From: Pseudomonas aestuarii
GTDB lineage: Bacteria; Pseudomonadota; Gammaproteobacteria; Pseudomonadales; Pseudomonadaceae
Reading direction: 5' to 3'
NCBI RefSeq assembly: GCF_027988105.1
Contig: NZ_JAQJZJ010000005.1
Span: 1 to 64,000, forward strand
Length of the DNA stretch: 64,000 nucleotides
The notes under the pieces were generated by a model, which ran no database searches, was not told the origin of the DNA, and saw only the letters and a list, made by a program, of their open reading frames with translations. Position 1 is the first letter of the stretch. The number at the start of each line of letters is the position of its first letter. This document shows positions 48,315 through 56,854 of the stretch, piece by piece. The position numbers and the translations under genes are program-made.

Positions 48315-48872
48315 ATGCCCGTCGATCTCGCGCACATCCGCCAAGTCATGCTGGAAGCCGATTGCCTGTACAGCGAAACCGAAGTGGAAGCGGCTATCGA
48401 CCAGGTTGCCGCCGCGATCAATGGCCAGTTGGCCGAGCGCAACCCGGTGGTGTTCTGCGTGATGAACGGTGGCCTGATCTTCTCCGGCAAGTTGCTGCCC
48501 AAGCTCAACTTCCCGTTGGAACTGTCCTACCTGCATGCCACCCGTTATCGCAACGAAACCAGCGGCGGCGAACTGTTCTGGAAGGCCAAGCCGGAAATCT
48601 CCTTCATCGACCGCGACGTGCTGATCATCGACGACATCCTCGACGAAGGACACACCCTGGGTGCGATCATCGACTTCTGCCACCACGCCGGCGCCAGCGC
48701 CGTGCACACCGCGGTACTGATCGACAAGGACCACAACCGCAAGGCCCGCCCCGAGCTCAAGGCCGATTACGTCGGCCTGCCGTGCATCGACCGCTACATC
48801 TTCGGCTATGGCATGGACTACAAAGGCTACTGGCGCAACGCCCCGGGCATCTACGCGGTCAAGGGCCTGTAA
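48315..48872 (+). CDS. hpt: Hypoxanthine-guanine phosphoribosyltransferase
   Basis: The 185-residue protein has the PRPP loop VLIIDDILDEGHTL and the purine-binding end around GYGMDYKGYWRN. AGGAAAG precedes the ATG. It salvages hypoxanthine and guanine and is divergent from upp over a 250-base AT-rich promoter region. In Pseudomonas the hpt-upp-uraA cluster is conserved. Confidence 0.94.
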   Translation: MPVDLAHIRQVMLEADCLYSETEVEAAIDQVAAAINGQLAERNPVVFCVMNGGLIFSGKLLPKLNFPLELSYLHATRYRNETSGGELFWKAKPEISFIDRDVLIIDDILDEGHTLGAIIDFCHHAGASAVHTAVLIDKDHNRKARPELKADYVGLPCIDRYIFGYGMDYKGYWRNAPGIYAVKGL

Positions 48873-48987
48873 CCCGCGGGGCACTGCGCCCCGGTCCGCG
48901 GCTATTTGGTTGATCTGGTCGGTTAGACAGCTCAATCCGCTGGCGGCCAGAATGCTCGGGCCAGCCGGTGTTCGGCAGAGGAGCCCG

Positions 48988-49299
48988 GCCATGGTCGAGT
49001 TGATCGCCGGGCCGCTGATCGGCGACCTGACCAGCGCCGAATCCCTGGCCTTCGACGCCGGCAGCCAGGCGGCGCCCTACCACGGCGAACTGATCATCGT
49101 CATGGACCCGCGGCGCTTTCTAGGCGAGGCGGCCGCGCAGCACCTGGCGCGGGCCGAGACCCTGTTCGCCAGCATCCAGGGCCAGGGCGCGCGCCTGCCC
49201 TCGCAGCGCCGCTACCAGGCGCGGGCGGGCAGCGCCGAGCGGGGCGTGCAGCTACCCCGGGCGCACTATGACGAGCTCAGGGCGCTGGTTAAGCGGTGA
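48988..49299 (+). pseudogene. C-terminal remnant of an Ldh_2-family dehydrogenase
   Basis: About 103 residues match the end of malate/L-lactate/DpkA-type dehydrogenases (Ldh_2): AMVELIAGPLIGD, HGELIIVMDP, QGARLPSQRR and GVQLPRAHYDEL. The N-terminal two thirds with the catalytic residues are absent; upstream sequence to hpt shows no homologous frame. An ATG at 48991 could still start a short product, but enzyme activity is ruled out. Confidence 0.8.
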
Positions 49300-49592
49300 T
49301 GACCGCCCCGGCGGCGGCTGCCGTTGAACACCCGGTGGCTTGAGGGTTTTACCGGCGGACGATGAGGCAACCGGCACAGCGTCAGGCGTGAACACCGCGC
49401 GCTGGCCAGCGCCGGCAGGCGATCCGCCGCTGCCGAGATTCCAGCACCACCCCCAAGTGGGCTAAGGTCGTTGTGAGGGCTCCTTTCAACGCGGGAGAGC
49501 AGTGATGCAGCGATCGAACTGGGCCGAACAGCGAAGCCCCGTGGCCGCCCGGCCGTGGCCAACCGCCGGCCGGTTGCTGGCCAGGTGAGCCC
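49300..49592. other. Spacer before the ABC exporter with a possible leader ORF
   Basis: No conserved gene seen. A 27-codon ORF (49505-49588) with GGGAGA seven to twelve bases upstream ends five bases before the exporter start codon and could be a leader peptide. No homology support. Confidence 0.25.
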
Positions 49593-51488
49593 ATGAGCCG
49601 CCCCGACGAGTCGCCGGTTGCGCCGCCTAGCCCTTCACCAGGGCCTGGCGCCAGCCGCGCGGGCGAGGACACGGCCAGTGGCGCCGCGGCGGTCGAACGC
49701 GCGGCCAGTGCCCGCGGCGACTTCGCGGTGGTCGCCGAGCTGTTGCCCTACCTGCGCCCCTATGTCGGGCGCATCGCCCTGGCGCTGGCGCTGATCGTCG
49801 CCGCCAAGCTGGTCAACCTCTATGTACCGGTCGCCCTCAAGCAGATAGTCGACGGCCTGAATATCGAACCCAGCCTGTTGCTGCTGCCGGTCGGCCTGCT
49901 GCTGGCCTATGGCGCGGCGCGCATCGGCGTGACCCTGTTCAACGAACTGCGCCAGGTGGTGTTCGCCCGGGTGATGGCACGCACCTCGCGTCAGGTCACC
50001 CTGAAGGTGTTCGATCACCTGCTCGGCCTCAGCCTGAAGTTCCACCTGGACCGTCGCACCGGCGGCGTGGCCCGCGATGTGGAGCGCGGCGGCAGCGCGA
50101 TCTCCGAGCTGCTCGACTGGACGCTCTACAGCATAGTGCCGACCCTGCTCGAGGTGCTGCTGGTGACGGCCGTGCTGGTCTGGGCCTATGACTGGGGCTT
50201 CGCCCTGATCACCCTGGGCACGCTGCTGGCCTACAGCCTGTGGACCCTGGCGGTGACCGAGTGGCGCACGCGCTTCTACCGCGCCGCGGTGGAGGCCGAT
50301 ACCCGCGCCAACGAGCGCGCGGTGGACTCGCTGCTCAACTACGAGACGGTCAAGTACTTCAACAACGAGGCCCACGAGCGCGGGCGCTACGACCAGAGCC
50401 TGCGGCACCTGGAGAACGCCAAGGTCAGGGCGATCCAGTCGCTGGCGCTGCTCAATCTCGGCCAGTCCGTGGTCATCGCCAGTGGCGTCACGGCCATGAT
50501 GTGGCGGGCCGCCGCGGGGGTGGTGGCCGGCGAGCTGAGCATCGGCGACCTGGTGCTGGTCAATGCCTACCTGCTGCAGCTATCGGCCCCGTTGTTCGTG
50601 CTCGGCATGATGTACCGCCAGGTCAAGCAGGCGCTGACCAATATGGAGCGGCTGTTCGGCCTGCTCGGCCAGCGCCAGGATGTGCAGGACGCGCCGACCG
50701 CCCAGCCGCTCGTAGCCAGCCGTCCGCGCCTGAGCTTCGAGGGGGTGCACTTTGGCTACGACCCGCGCCGCGAGATTCTGCATGGCGTGAGCTTCGAGGT
50801 GCCGCCCGGCGGTACGGTGGCGGTGGTCGGCCATTCGGGCTCGGGCAAGTCGACCCTGGCGCGCCTGCTGTACCGCTTCTACGACGTCGATGGCGGGCAT
50901 ATCCGCATCGACGGCCAGGACCTGCGCGAGCTGACCCAGGCCTCGCTGCGCGCGACCATCGCCATCGTTCCGCAGGACACGGTGCTGTTCAACGACAGCA
51001 TCTACTACAACATCGCCTATGGCCGCCCCGAGGCCAGTCGCGCCGAGGTCGAGGCCGCCGCCCGCGCCGCGCATATCCACGCGTTCATCGAGCGCCTGCC
51101 GGACGGCTACCAGACCCCGGTCGGCGAACGCGGCCTCAAGCTCTCCGGCGGCGAGAAGCAGCGTGTGGCGATCGCCCGCGCGCTGCTGAAGAACCCGGCC
51201 ATCCTGATCTTCGACGAGGCCACCTCGGCGCTGGACTCCAAGTCGGAGAAGGCCATCCAGGCCGCGCTCGAGCGCATCCAGGTCGGCCGCACCACCCTGG
51301 TGATCGCCCATCGCCTGTCCACGGTGATGAATGCCGACCGCATCCTGGTGCTGGACGCCGGGCGCATCATCGAAAGCGGCAGCCACCGCGAGTTGCTGGC
51401 GGCCGGCGGCAGCTACGCGCAGATGTGGGCACTGCAGCAGCAAGCACCGCCTGCCGAGCAATCGCCGCGCCCCGAGCTGCCCGGCTAG
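49593..51488 (+). CDS. Atm1-type ABC exporter (fused membrane and ATPase domains)
   Basis: The 631-residue protein has a Pro/Ala-rich N-terminus (about 1-45), six membrane helices, then the nucleotide-binding domain with Walker A GHSGSGKST, signature LSGGEKQR and Walker B ILIFDEATSALD. The membrane part (NYETVKYFNNEAHE) is that of Atm1/ABCB7-type half-transporters, which export glutathione-linked sulfur or metal species in bacteria. It stands alone after a gene remnant. Confidence 0.93.
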   Translation: MSRPDESPVAPPSPSPGPGASRAGEDTASGAAAVERAASARGDFAVVAELLPYLRPYVGRIALALALIVAAKLVNLYVPVALKQIVDGLNIEPSLLLLPVGLLLAYGAARIGVTLFNELRQVVFARVMARTSRQVTLKVFDHLLGLSLKFHLDRRTGGVARDVERGGSAISELLDWTLYSIVPTLLEVLLVTAVLVWAYDWGFALITLGTLLAYSLWTLAVTEWRTRFYRAAVEADTRANERAVDSLLNYETVKYFNNEAHERGRYDQSLRHLENAKVRAIQSLALLNLGQSVVIASGVTAMMWRAAAGVVAGELSIGDLVLVNAYLLQLSAPLFVLGMMYRQVKQALTNMERLFGLLGQRQDVQDAPTAQPLVASRPRLSFEGVHFGYDPRREILHGVSFEVPPGGTVAVVGHSGSGKSTLARLLYRFYDVDGGHIRIDGQDLRELTQASLRATIAIVPQDTVLFNDSIYYNIAYGRPEASRAEVEAAARAAHIHAFIERLPDGYQTPVGERGLKLSGGEKQRVAIARALLKNPAILIFDEATSALDSKSEKAIQAALERIQVGRTTLVIAHRLSTVMNADRILVLDAGRIIESGSHRELLAAGGSYAQMWALQQQAPPAEQSPRPELPG

Positions 51489-51897
51489 CTCAGTAGCACG
51501 CGGCGAACGCGATGACGGGACGCGGTGTAGGTGGTTGTTGGATCAGGCGTGCAGCGGCTGGGCATGGGAGAGAGGAAGATATATCTCCCTTTTTGCATCT
51601 TAATGACCGGCAGCTTCGGGTCTATTGTGTTGAAAAAGTAGACCCTGCTCGTCCAGCCTTACATTTAGGGGGGAGCGCCATTTTTGCACGCTCCTAGGTC
51701 ATATCTGAGTTCTGAACCCTGCACTCAATACGCGGATTTCAATCTTGGGCGCGTACTTTTCTGCCCTGGAAGCCGAAGCCGACTTTCTCAACAGAGTCGG
51801 TCGTTTACAGCCATCTGCGAACAGATGCTATGTGGCTGATCTACCCTTAACGACAAGTTTCTGTTGATCTGGCTTGAGTCCTTGCGCGCGCCTAGAA
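51489..51897. other. Intergenic region at the left edge of accessory block 2
   Basis: No gene supported. It holds a short Rho-independent-like hairpin (GGGAGA at 51566-51571 and TCTCCC at 51584-51589, then T5) that can end the exporter transcript, and a CCGGCAGCTTCGGGTC block (51607-51622) shared in part with 53479-53495. Confidence 0.5.
51566..51594 (+). terminator. Rho-independent-like terminator after the ABC exporter
   Basis: A six-base stem GGGAGA/TCTCCC with a 12-base loop is followed by TTTTT. The stem is short, so termination strength is uncertain. Confidence 0.5.
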
Positions 51898-53214
51898 TTA
51901 CAGGATATTGATCACCAATAAGGCCACAGCAACCCAAAAAATAATGCCGCCTATCATCACACCCCAATTTGGCGGTCTGCTGTTCAGTGCAGTAACAGCT
52001 GGTTCTTGCACCCAAGATGCCGTTGGCGAGTTGAATGCTGGCCCACTTGGCTGTCTGTCATTAACTTGGCGACAGAGTGCTTGCGCAGATGTTGATACTG
52101 AGCCGTTACCCATGTCGGCGACCTTTATGCCTTGGTAAATATCAATCGTGGACTTGGGTGACGTCTCGGCCGTGCCCGGGACTGCTACAGGGGCGGCGGG
52201 GGACTTCTGAGTCCGTGCTTTTCCCCAATCACTCAGCGTGCCAAGTGCCGATTGCTCGACTGACTGCATCCCTCCCGCTTCGTTTCCTCCTAGGCTCGCA
52301 GCGCCGACAGGTACTCGGTCGCCTACGGCAGGGCCTCCACCGGTTTGGGCCAGCCCATCATCCAGCGATTGGCGATTTCCATTGGCAGCCGGAGCATTTG
52401 CTTCGGTGCTGCTCTGGCTGGCATCGGGGAGTTGTTCGGTCGGTAGAGTTTCTGCATTCTGTTTTTCCACTGCTGCGTCATTGTCATCCACTGGAGTCAG
52501 CAGGGCTTGAAACTGATGTGCTGACTCAGGTACGGGTAACAGTGTTGATGACCTTACAGTTAGAGGTGGCTCTGACTGCTGCGCCTGGCCGTTATGCCGA
52601 GGCTGGATGGGCGATGCGGACTCCGGATCTTGCGACTCTGGCCAATCGAAGAGGCGGTCGTGCTCGGTTTCGTGGCACTTCCTGCAAAGTGTGATCAGGT
52701 TATTTTGCTGATTGGTGCCATGATGAGACAGGTAGATGATGTGATGCACATCCAATGTGGTGTTCGTCGCGCCACACTCCATGCACTTGAAGCCATCACG
52801 TCGACGGATTCGCTGCGCCACTTCTTTCCAGTTTCGATCCCGATAATCAGAGCGCCCCTCCATGCGCAACAGGGCACGACGGTGGGCGCGCATGATTTTA
52901 AAGTCTCGCGTACTGTTGCTGGACTTTGCCAATAGTTGAGTAATCCAATCGTGAAGCTTGGCAGCAACAGCGGCATCAATGTTTGCCAGCGTCTGCTGTG
53001 CTTTCCGCCGCTTCCACTCTTCGTCGGATTTCAGATCATGCTCGGCATTACGCAGCATGCCGCGGGCCAGCTTTTCGGCAAATCGCGCTTCAGCGTTTTT
53101 GGCTGGCTCAGGGGACTCGTTGAGGGTATTTACGCATCGAGTACAGATATCGATGTGCTCGGTTTGAAACTTGAGCGACTTGAATGTGTGCTGGCAGATA
53201 CGGCAGGTAGGCAT
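51898..53214 (-). CDS. HNH endonuclease with N-terminal zinc ribbon and C-terminal membrane anchor
   Basis: Start at MPTCRICQHTF (53214) gives 438 residues. C4-x2-C7 and C24-x2-C27 form a zinc site; a helical region follows; the HNH core has C144-x2-C147, His156-His157 and C177-x2-C180. Residues about 190-415 are low-complexity and rich in Ser, Gln, Ala and Pro, and the last 20 residues (GGIIFWVAVALLVINIL) form a single hydrophobic helix ending at the C-terminus. A nuclease on a tether to the inner membrane is unusual; phage-entry restriction is a possibility only. Confidence 0.75.
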   Translation of the reverse strand: MPTCRICQHTFKSLKFQTEHIDICTRCVNTLNESPEPAKNAEARFAEKLARGMLRNAEHDLKSDEEWKRRKAQQTLANIDAAVAAKLHDWITQLLAKSSNSTRDFKIMRAHRRALLRMEGRSDYRDRNWKEVAQRIRRRDGFKCMECGATNTTLDVHHIIYLSHHGTNQQNNLITLCRKCHETEHDRLFDWPESQDPESASPIQPRHNGQAQQSEPPLTVRSSTLLPVPESAHQFQALLTPVDDNDAAVEKQNAETLPTEQLPDASQSSTEANAPAANGNRQSLDDGLAQTGGGPAVGDRVPVGAASLGGNEAGGMQSVEQSALGTLSDWGKARTQKSPAAPVAVPGTAETSPKSTIDIYQGIKVADMGNGSVSTSAQALCRQVNDRQPSGPAFNSPTASWVQEPAVTALNSRPPNWGVMIGGIIFWVAVALLVINIL

Positions 53215-53669
53215 GAGGCCTGTTCCTTGGCTCTTTGTGCCCAAATGATAGAGCGATGCCCCGTTGGCACGCTAGGTGATGACAACGATCTACTTAGGAT
53301 TCCTCAGAAGCGCAACTGACAACCTGCTAGTCTCGTCGATAAATCGTCTCATACGTCACCCCCCTGACGTGGCTTTAGCAACTGTAGGCGATTCATTCTG
53401 TTAGTCGAATCCAGTCAGTAAATAACACTGTGTTTGTAGACCCGCAATGACCGCTTCTGCCGACTGCTTCCCATCATAATCGGCAGCTTAGGGTCGGTGG
53501 CTGCCCCTTACTACCAGCAGAAACGACTACAAATCACGTCCACTTACCTTCTTTACTATCTCGGTGGATTTCCCGTTCCGCAGACTCTTCTTACATCGGG
53601 AAAATATATCGACCCATTTTTCTGTCCTTAAAACAACAATCAGGAGGCCGTAAGTAAGGATCAAATCAA
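53215..53669. other. Intergenic region with a junction repeat
   Basis: No gene is convincing. A palindromic junction repeat lies at 53446-53530 (see separate entry). A 64-codon frame entering from the helicase 3' end contains a hydrophobic stretch (LLIDLILTYGLLIVVL) but has no start site of its own outside the helicase gene. Confidence 0.5.
53446..53530. repeat. Palindromic junction repeat
   Basis: TGACCGCTTCTGCCGA and TCGGCAGCTTAGGGTCGGT pair imperfectly (CTGCCGA/TCGGCAG, GACC/GGTC). The second arm resembles 51607-51622, and the first arm the half-site at 15256. Confidence 0.6.
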
Positions 53670-55631
53670 TCAGTAGCCACTCAGCTCGCGGAATGGCCGG
53701 GCGCTGTGGTTCTCGACCCATTCGACCACCGGGGAGGGAACGTAAAGCTGTCGTTTTGCCCGAGATATCGCGATGTACACGGCACAGATTCGTTGATCGA
53801 ATTCCTCGCGGTTTTTGAATGTTTCATCTGTGAGCAGCTCCGGGGTCAGCAAGACGCTGTCGAACTCCATCCCTCCCGCCTCTTCTGCCATCATTACCGT
53901 GCAGTTCTTATTGGACTGTCCGAGAATCCCTTTCAGCCGGTTCATATCGGCAATGTTGAAGCCTTTTTCAAACTCAGCCTCCACCCAAAGAAATGCCCCA
54001 TCGTACCGGTTGGCCTCACGCACCTGTTGCCAGGTAAACATCTCACTAAAATCCAAGTGCGGCCCATCACTGCTTTGGTCAATCCTGTAAAAGTCAGGTT
54101 TGAACAGTGCGATGGCCGTGGTCATGAACTGCTTGATGTCCTGCAGCGCTGTTACGTTCGGGAGGCACAATGCGCGCTCGCCGGCATTCATCTGGATGAT
54201 CCATTTCATCGTGTCCCAGTGGGACGCAGTCAGCACCACACAGCCGTCAGGCGGCAGGAAGCCAGGAGGGTAATGTTTGATACTGACATCGGCATCGCTC
54301 GCGCCTTCGAATGGGATTTTGCCTTTCTTCGAGTGCCGATAGATCAGTGGGTTGACCAGGCTTTCGACATTGCGGCCCGAGCGGACGGAATAGCTGACAT
54401 CGCTTCGCCGGACGTCACGTCTTCTGTTGACCAATGTACCACCGGCTTTCTGATACTCATCCCCCAGGGTGATTAGTACTTGGCGGCCGCGCCCAACGAT
54501 CTGAAGCAGCGACTCAGGGAGGTCCTGACTTTCGTCGATGAGGACGTGTGAATAATGCTTCGGCACCACACAGCCCGCGAGGCTTGCGCGTTTTATCGGT
54601 AGCAATGTTTCGAGTCCAACCTGTTTGTCCCAAGCGGGGTTTGCCTCAACGTAGGTCCATAGGCGGCTCGAATACTGCAGAAGCACCCTTGCATCCAAGT
54701 CAGGCAGGGGGTGCTGGAACTCAGGCAGGTGCTTGGCCGATAGCGTGCCGTCTTTAGACCGGCAATAGCGCTCAATCACCATCAAGCAGATGTTTAAGGT
54801 CGCCAGTGCATCGTGGTTAGACATGCCGAGGATGTTCAGCTCCTGGGTTAGTGCCAGCTTGCTTGGGATCCTGGCTGGTGTGCTCGCGAGTTGAGGCCTG
54901 TATCCGGGCAGCAATCTCTGTGCAAACTGCTTGAAGGTAAAGCCCGTTTCTTTGGCGTGGGCTCCCCCCATGCGCTTGCGAAGGGCTTCCAGTTTTCCCT
55001 CTGTGTGCGCCAGCACTAACGTCCCTCCTGGGCGTAGGCACTCCCTCAAGGCGCCTAACAGGTGGCTCTTGCCTATCCCTGCATAACCTTGAACATGGAG
55101 GTGCTCGTCAAGATTGGCTCGGAAGGTCCTGATCAACTTGTTCTGCGCCGGGCTCAACCATCGTTCGCGGTGCCAGGGCGTCACCACCTGCTCGCTGAAC
55201 GGGTTTTTACTTCTGTGGTGACGGGCCTTGAATGCGATATCCCATTTGCCGTTGGGCAACAGGTAGTCTCGTGCCGATACTTCATCGGCGAGGAGAAATC
55301 GCAGGTTCAAACGTTTAACTACTTTGCAACCAGAGTAGAACTTCGTTGGATCGAACAGACGTTGCGCCTCTGACAACAATCCTGAAGTTGCTGAATGCTG
55401 GGCATCCACGGCCCACGCAATGAGCTTGGCCAGAACACTCTCTGCACCATTGGAGGTGAGCTGCTCTTCTGGTGCTCCCGCCAGATTCTGGATGACCAAA
55501 ATTGCAGCCAGCTCGGGATTTGTAAGGCCAGGGAGAACTTTTGCGCCATTAGCACCCAACAAACTCGCACAGGTATCACTCGTGACGGGTAGGAATAGAG
55601 CGTTGGATAAATCAAAGTGTTCCGGGTGCAT
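53670..55631 (-). CDS. UvrD-like SF1 helicase of a three-gene cassette
   Basis: The 653-residue protein has Walker A GYAGIGKSH (182-190), Walker B VLIDESQDL (about 370), a GDEYQKAGG motif III region, EAGGMEFDSVLL and motif VI VYIAISRAKRQL near the end. The first 150 residues form an extra domain with no recognised family. A GCGAGG site precedes the ATG. Two small unknown genes lie upstream on the same strand, separated by 35 bases or overlapping, so the three form one operon. The set has the shape of an uncharacterised defence cassette; that role is inference. Confidence 0.75.
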   Translation of the reverse strand: MHPEHFDLSNALFLPVTSDTCASLLGANGAKVLPGLTNPELAAILVIQNLAGAPEEQLTSNGAESVLAKLIAWAVDAQHSATSGLLSEAQRLFDPTKFYSGCKVVKRLNLRFLLADEVSARDYLLPNGKWDIAFKARHHRSKNPFSEQVVTPWHRERWLSPAQNKLIRTFRANLDEHLHVQGYAGIGKSHLLGALRECLRPGGTLVLAHTEGKLEALRKRMGGAHAKETGFTFKQFAQRLLPGYRPQLASTPARIPSKLALTQELNILGMSNHDALATLNICLMVIERYCRSKDGTLSAKHLPEFQHPLPDLDARVLLQYSSRLWTYVEANPAWDKQVGLETLLPIKRASLAGCVVPKHYSHVLIDESQDLPESLLQIVGRGRQVLITLGDEYQKAGGTLVNRRRDVRRSDVSYSVRSGRNVESLVNPLIYRHSKKGKIPFEGASDADVSIKHYPPGFLPPDGCVVLTASHWDTMKWIIQMNAGERALCLPNVTALQDIKQFMTTAIALFKPDFYRIDQSSDGPHLDFSEMFTWQQVREANRYDGAFLWVEAEFEKGFNIADMNRLKGILGQSNKNCTVMMAEEAGGMEFDSVLLTPELLTDETFKNREEFDQRICAVYIAISRAKRQLYVPSPVVEWVENHSARPFRELSGY

Positions 55632-55666
55632 ACAGCCTCGCTACTAAGGAAAGACACGACACAGGG

Positions 55667-56032
55667 TCAAGCCCGTTCATGCTCTTCATCCATTTCGGGG
55701 TCGTCCACCTCTGGAACATACGTCGACCAGGGCTCCTGCTTGTCAATGACGCGCGCGACATAATCCCGTACTCGTAAGGTACTACGGGCATCGGTGAGCC
55801 AACCCAATTCGATCAACCTAGAGCGAACCAATTCAATTGAAACGCCTAGGCAGGCACTCAAGTCCGCGAGAATTCTTTGAGCGGTCACGATGTTGTATTG
55901 CTCGTGGTCGACGTAGATGAGCCCGTGCCCACGCCACTTGACATCATAATGCTCAAGCAACGGAGCCAGATGTTCTGCCAGCGTTTCGGCCGTCATCCAC
56001 TCCGCAACTTTTGCCCAGTTTGAGTCACCCAT
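55667..56032 (-). CDS. Small acidic-tailed protein, helicase-cassette gene 2
   Basis: Start at MGDSNWAKV (56032) gives 121 residues, overlapping the upstream gene by eight bases. The segment LGVSIELVRSRLIELGWL could be a helix-turn-helix, followed by a tail rich in Glu and Asp (VPEVDDPEMDEEHE). An alternative start lies 24 bases earlier. No family recognised; a small DNA-binding or helicase-regulating partner is a guess. Confidence 0.6.
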   Translation of the reverse strand: MGDSNWAKVAEWMTAETLAEHLAPLLEHYDVKWRGHGLIYVDHEQYNIVTAQRILADLSACLGVSIELVRSRLIELGWLTDARSTLRVRDYVARVIDKQEPWSTYVPEVDDPEMDEEHERA

Positions 56033-56570
56033 GGCTGCCCTCACCTTTGACACCAAGCTCGAAATGATAATTACCCAAGGTGCCCGACATGCCTCCGGGG
56101 TATTTCCTGTGTTCGCCCATTACCACAGCCCCATTCGCGTCGATCTGCCCCTGCAACTCATAGACTGCCATTTCGAGCAGTCTGCACAGGTCCTCAGGAC
56201 TATGTGCAGCCACATGTAGCTGCAGATCAAACTTGGCAGCAATAGGGCGCGGTGAGTGTTCGACAGGTGCCGTTCGATCAAGTGTCGCGCCTTGCTGGTG
56301 TTCACCCTCAGCTTGGTCTCCCTTCGAGCCACTAAGGATTTCGGCATGCTCCTCATCCATGAGGTCCAGCACCTTCGAAAGCTCCAGAGTCTTCTCGGGA
56401 TGCAATTGCATCCGGTCCTTGATCTCCAAACGACGGATCTGCCACTCCCGAATCATTTCTCTGGTCAGGTTGTCAATTTCGCCCACTACCGCGTCCTCTC
56501 GATACCAAGTGTGAAGTATGCCACTCCTCAACCCCTTGGACTGAGTGGCCAAGCGTAAAACCCGGGGCAT
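56025..56570 (-). CDS. Unknown protein, first gene of the helicase cassette
   Basis: ATG at 56570 with GAGAGAG upstream gives 181 residues (a TTG at 56588 would add six). The N-terminal half is charged and helical (NLTREMIREWQIRRLEIKDR), a linker rich in Gln and Gly follows, and the C-terminal half has AKFDLQLHVAAHSPEDL then RLLEMAVYELQG and ends in a beta-like YHFELGVKGEG. No family recognised. Its overlap with the next gene argues for a shared function. Confidence 0.6.
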   Translation of the reverse strand: MPRVLRLATQSKGLRSGILHTWYREDAVVGEIDNLTREMIREWQIRRLEIKDRMQLHPEKTLELSKVLDLMDEEHAEILSGSKGDQAEGEHQQGATLDRTAPVEHSPRPIAAKFDLQLHVAAHSPEDLCRLLEMAVYELQGQIDANGAVVMGEHRKYPGGMSGTLGNYHFELGVKGEGSHG

Positions 56571-56854
56571 CGTCGATTTCTCTCTCAAATACCCTGGCGT
56601 ACCTGTCTTGTTTGCCGCCTTGGCTGGTCAGTTACGTAATGGCACTGCACTTGACCGCCTATTTGCACAACCAATGACCAGTCAATTGCATTCAACTTGA
56701 CCAGCACACTGGATCGCCCCTCGTTTATTAGACACCCTTTGAGGGTCCGCTTTTGGCCGATTCCTGCCTGTTGCGACTATCCGGTTTGGGTCGCCTCCGT
56801 TAGCAGAGCCCTGCCTTTGTTCGCACCGCCGTATCTGTGCAACGAACAGCCAGC
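56571..56854. other. Right edge of accessory block 2
   Basis: Contains CTTGACC twice (56651 and 56696 vicinity) with CTGGTCA/TGACCAG words around them, then the dispersed repeat 56744-56799. No gene was seen; promoter of the helicase cassette is expected here. Confidence 0.45.
56744..56799 (+). repeat. 56-bp dispersed repeat, copy 3
   Basis: Begins GGTCCGCTTTTGGCCGATTC and ends GGGTCGCCTCCG. Matches copy 1 at 5218 base by base across its length with about a dozen differences, although the two are 51 kb apart and lie in separate accessory blocks. Confidence 0.72.

Noticed and set aside
51623..51660. GTGTTGAAAAAGT sequence resembling insertion-sequence ends
   Set aside because: No terminal inverted repeat pair or transposase is present; resemblance is from memory only.
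53527..53721. 64-codon frame with a hydrophobic stretch downstream of the helicase
   Set aside because: Its only start lies inside the helicase gene and there is no ribosome site; kept only as a remark.
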